A stretch of DNA of 7,056 bases from Methanosarcinaceae archaeon UBA470 (GTDB taxonomy: Archaea > Halobacteriota > Methanosarcinia > Methanosarcinales > Methanosarcinaceae), in NCBI GenBank assembly GCA_002508425.1, contig DAKU01000026.1:1-7056 (forward strand), given 5' to 3'. Position numbers and translations under genes: made by a program. Below are positions 5,136 through 7,056 of this stretch, in pieces (positions within the stretch are counted from its first letter, which is position 1; every line of letters begins with the position of its first letter). Below the pieces are notes generated by a model. That model was not told where the DNA came from. It did no database searches and worked only from the letters and a program-made list of their open reading frames with translations.

Positions 5136-7010
5136 ATGAAACTTTTTAGAAAACACGTTGTTTCAGGACTGTCAGCAATAATTGGATTGCTTTGCATAAT
5201 GATGGCCATATCCATGGTTTATGCTGCAGAGGAAACTAATGCTGGCGAGGCAATGCAAGGCATGGGTGGAGAAAATGATCTAGCATCCATCAAGAATATG
5301 ACTATAGAGATGATCGATAAAACTACAGAAAGCCTTGAAACTATGAAGGCTAATGCTAATGATACTACTATAGTAAACATTAATGATTATATTACTGAAC
5401 TTGAGACCGTAAGGTCAAATGTTGATAATGTCGAGTCAATAGAGGAACTAAATACAGAAAGAACCAGTTTGGATGAGTTGTTCAAAGCAATGAATGAAGA
5501 ACTGGGATTAGAAGTTCCTATGAATGGTGAAAGACCCGAAATGTCAGGAATGGGTAATCAAACCGGCCCTGGACCTGTTATGGGTAATCAGAGTGAATTT
5601 GGACCTCAAATGCCTTCGATGGGTAACCAGAGTAATGGCCAGCCTCCAATGGAAGGTGATGGTCCTTCAATGAAGGATAATTCAGGAGAGAACTCTGAGC
5701 AGATGCAGAATACTGCTGAGGAATCTGGTATATTTGCCAAGATTGTGGATTTCTTCAAATCCCTGTTAGGTTCTGATTCAGAAAGCTCAAACAGTACTGA
5801 GAGTACTATGATAACCTCCGAAAGCTCAGCCTATACACAAAGCGGTGAAACTGTAACAAAATCGGATATAGAACTTGCTGCATCGAACACTGACGAATCA
5901 GCCATCAAAGTTACTGATGGCGGCAGTTTTACCCTGCCAGACTCTTCTATAACAAAGACAGGTGATACCTCCTCAAATGAGAACAGTGATTTCTACGGTC
6001 TGAATGCCGGAGTGCTGGCAGAGTCTGCCGGTAACATAGAACTCAGCAACTGTACTGTGGCCACTGATGCAAACGGTGCAAACGCAGTGTTTGCAACAGG
6101 GTCTGGCTCTTCGATTACCCTCTCAAATGTTAAGATCGAGACAAGCCAGGATGGATCTCGTGGTGTGGATGCGACTGTCGGAGGTGCAATTACATGTACA
6201 GATGTGGATATCAGTACTCAGGGAGCTCATTGCGGTGCAATTGCAACTGACCGTGGAAGTGGAACTATAACTGTCACTGGCGGAACTATGAGTACAGCTG
6301 GCGAAGGATCTCCTGCGGTTTATTCAACTGGTAATATCACAGTAAGCGATGCAACACTTACAGCTACCGGCTCCGAGGCTGCAGTGATAGAAGGGAAGAA
6401 TAGCATAACCCTTAACAACTGCATTCTGACAGGAATGAAGAAGTGCGGTGTAATGCTCTACCAGAGTTTTTCAGGAGATGCAGAAGTTGGTATCAGTGTA
6501 TTTACCATGAACGGAGGTTCTCTTACAGCAGCTGTTGGTCCTCTATTCTACTCCACAAACACTAATGCTGTGTTCAATCTCAATGGCGTAGAACTTACAG
6601 GTAATTCAGGCACTCTTCTGACAGCCAGTGCTGACAGATGGGGTACTGAGGGTTCCAATGGAGCTACTGTAGCTTTTAATGCAAATGGGCAGGTACTCGA
6701 TGGCAATATAACATGTGATAATGTCAGTTCGGTCACAGTGACTCTGCAGAGTGGCACTACTCTTACAGGAGCTATTAATGCTGAGAATACCGCAGGCATG
6801 ATGACTCTTGCTCTGGATTCGAGCAGTACCTGGAATGTTACAGGCACATCGTATCTGACAACTCTTACAGATGATGACTCTACATTGTCCAATATCGATG
6901 ACAATGGATACACTGTCTACTACGATTCAAGCAACAGTGCAAACTCCTGGCTTGAAAGTAAAACCTATGACTTGACTGAGGGGGGCAAACTCACTCCCAT
7001 CGCAAGTTAA
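5136..7010 (+). CDS. Secreted right-handed beta-helix (adhesin-like) protein
   Basis: The protein has 624 residues. Residues 1-30 are a signal peptide (MKLFRKH, hydrophobic core, likely cleavage after VYA). Residues 46-125 are acidic and predicted helical. Residues 126-190 form a Met/Gly/Asn/Pro-rich linker with three MGNQ[ST] motifs (139, 149, 162). Residues 198-212 (GIFAKIVDFFKSLLG) look like an amphipathic helix, followed by a Ser/Thr/Glu-rich stretch. From about 240 to 620 the sequence is built of 20-25-residue rungs (SITLSNVKIET, GTITVTGGTMS, NITVSDATLTA, SITLNNCILTG), the pattern of a right-handed parallel beta-helix as in adhesins and autotransporter passengers. No barrel, C-terminal membrane helix or sorting signal is present, and no pectinase/lyase-type active site is evident. 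At least eleven N-X-S/T sequons lie in the exported part. A surface binding or matrix role is inferred from fold and export only. No terminator follows the stop, and the next ribosome binding site is 30 bases on. Confidence 0.85.
   Translation: MKLFRKHVVSGLSAIIGLLCIMMAISMVYAAEETNAGEAMQGMGGENDLASIKNMTIEMIDKTTESLETMKANANDTTIVNINDYITELETVRSNVDNVESIEELNTERTSLDELFKAMNEELGLEVPMNGERPEMSGMGNQTGPGPVMGNQSEFGPQMPSMGNQSNGQPPMEGDGPSMKDNSGENSEQMQNTAEESGIFAKIVDFFKSLLGSDSESSNSTESTMITSESSAYTQSGETVTKSDIELAASNTDESAIKVTDGGSFTLPDSSITKTGDTSSNENSDFYGLNAGVLAESAGNIELSNCTVATDANGANAVFATGSGSSITLSNVKIETSQDGSRGVDATVGGAITCTDVDISTQGAHCGAIATDRGSGTITVTGGTMSTAGEGSPAVYSTGNITVSDATLTATGSEAAVIEGKNSITLNNCILTGMKKCGVMLYQSFSGDAEVGISVFTMNGGSLTAAVGPLFYSTNTNAVFNLNGVELTGNSGTLLTASADRWGTEGSNGATVAFNANGQVLDGNITCDNVSSVTVTLQSGTTLTGAINAENTAGMMTLALDSSSTWNVTGTSYLTTLTDDDSTLSNIDDNGYTVYYDSSNSANSWLESKTYDLTEGGKLTPIAS
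5550..5630 (+). repeat. Three short MGNQ[ST] repeats in the linker of the beta-helix protein
   Basis: ATGGGTAATCA occurs at 5550 and 5580 and ATGGGTAACCA at 5619, spaced 30 and 39 bases, all in frame. Each encodes MGNQ followed by S or T, separated by Gly/Pro-rich segments (TGPGPV, SEFGPQMPS). Each copy contributes one N-Q-S/T sequon (Asn 141, 151 and 164). Confidence 0.75.
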
Positions 7011-7040
7011 AAGCAATGTCTGAGGCGAATCTAGAAATTA

Positions 7041-7049
7041 AGGAGGGAT
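7041..7049 (+). promoter_or_regulatory. Strong Shine-Dalgarno sequence for a gene beginning past the window
   Basis: AGGAGGGAT closely matches the archaeal consensus GGAGGTGAT, and no start codon lies in the remaining seven bases. The expected start would be at or just after 7057. With the beta-helix gene ending at 7010 and no terminator between, the next gene is probably in the same transcript. Confidence 0.5.
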
Positions 7050-7056
7050 AATCCCT

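Noticed and set aside
6548..6913. A 121-codon minus-strand frame inside the beta-helix gene
   Set aside because: It is a shadow of the well-supported plus-strand gene, with no signal peptide, ribosome binding site or recognisable domain.
7016..7051. An 11-codon frame (MSEANLEIKEG) after the beta-helix gene
   Set aside because: It has no ribosome binding site and runs through the Shine-Dalgarno sequence of the next gene.

Overview
The window looks like part of a methanogenic archaeon of the Methanosarcinaceae (Methanosarcina, Methanolobus or a relative). The main reason is the large minus-strand gene, which joins LVIVD repeats, PKD domains and two copies of a DNRLRE / 'disaggregatase-related' domain, an architecture typical of cell-surface proteins in this family. 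The start sites fit an archaeon: two genes have GGTGAT placed exactly four bases before ATG, matching the archaeal 16S 3' end, and a TTTATATA box lies upstream of the large gene. The genus assignment is inference; no rRNA, tRNA or informational gene is present to confirm it.

Layout. Positions 1-546 (+) hold the 3' part of a gene for a small secreted or membrane-anchored Ig-like protein whose start lies left of the window. It converges on the large gene at 717-4313 (-), which encodes a 1198-residue secreted protein: signal peptide, 14 LVIVD beta-propeller units, then a tandem [PKD + DNRLRE] x2 module. A hairpin plus T-run terminator sits just past its stop. Positions 4314-4815 are an AT-rich intergenic stretch with the large gene's promoter, two notable palindromic elements and a possible small-RNA-like hairpin. 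A doubtful 71-codon ORF follows at 4816-5031 (+). Positions 5136-7010 (+) encode a 624-residue secreted protein with a helical N-terminal domain, a Met/Gly/Asn/Pro-rich linker with three MGNQ[ST] repeats, and a long right-handed beta-helix. The window ends on a strong Shine-Dalgarno sequence, so another gene probably begins just beyond position 7056.

Working together. All three confident proteins are exported and none has a visible enzymatic active site. The region reads as a cell-surface or extracellular-matrix (adhesion/aggregation) locus. No mobile element, CRISPR array, tRNA or rRNA was seen. I do not see a wholly new enzymatic system. The most distinctive items are the 14-unit (2 x 7) propeller protein, its 849-bp internal duplication, the sequon-bearing MGNQ linker of the beta-helix protein, and the alternating ATTCAA/TTGAAT element in the intergenic region.
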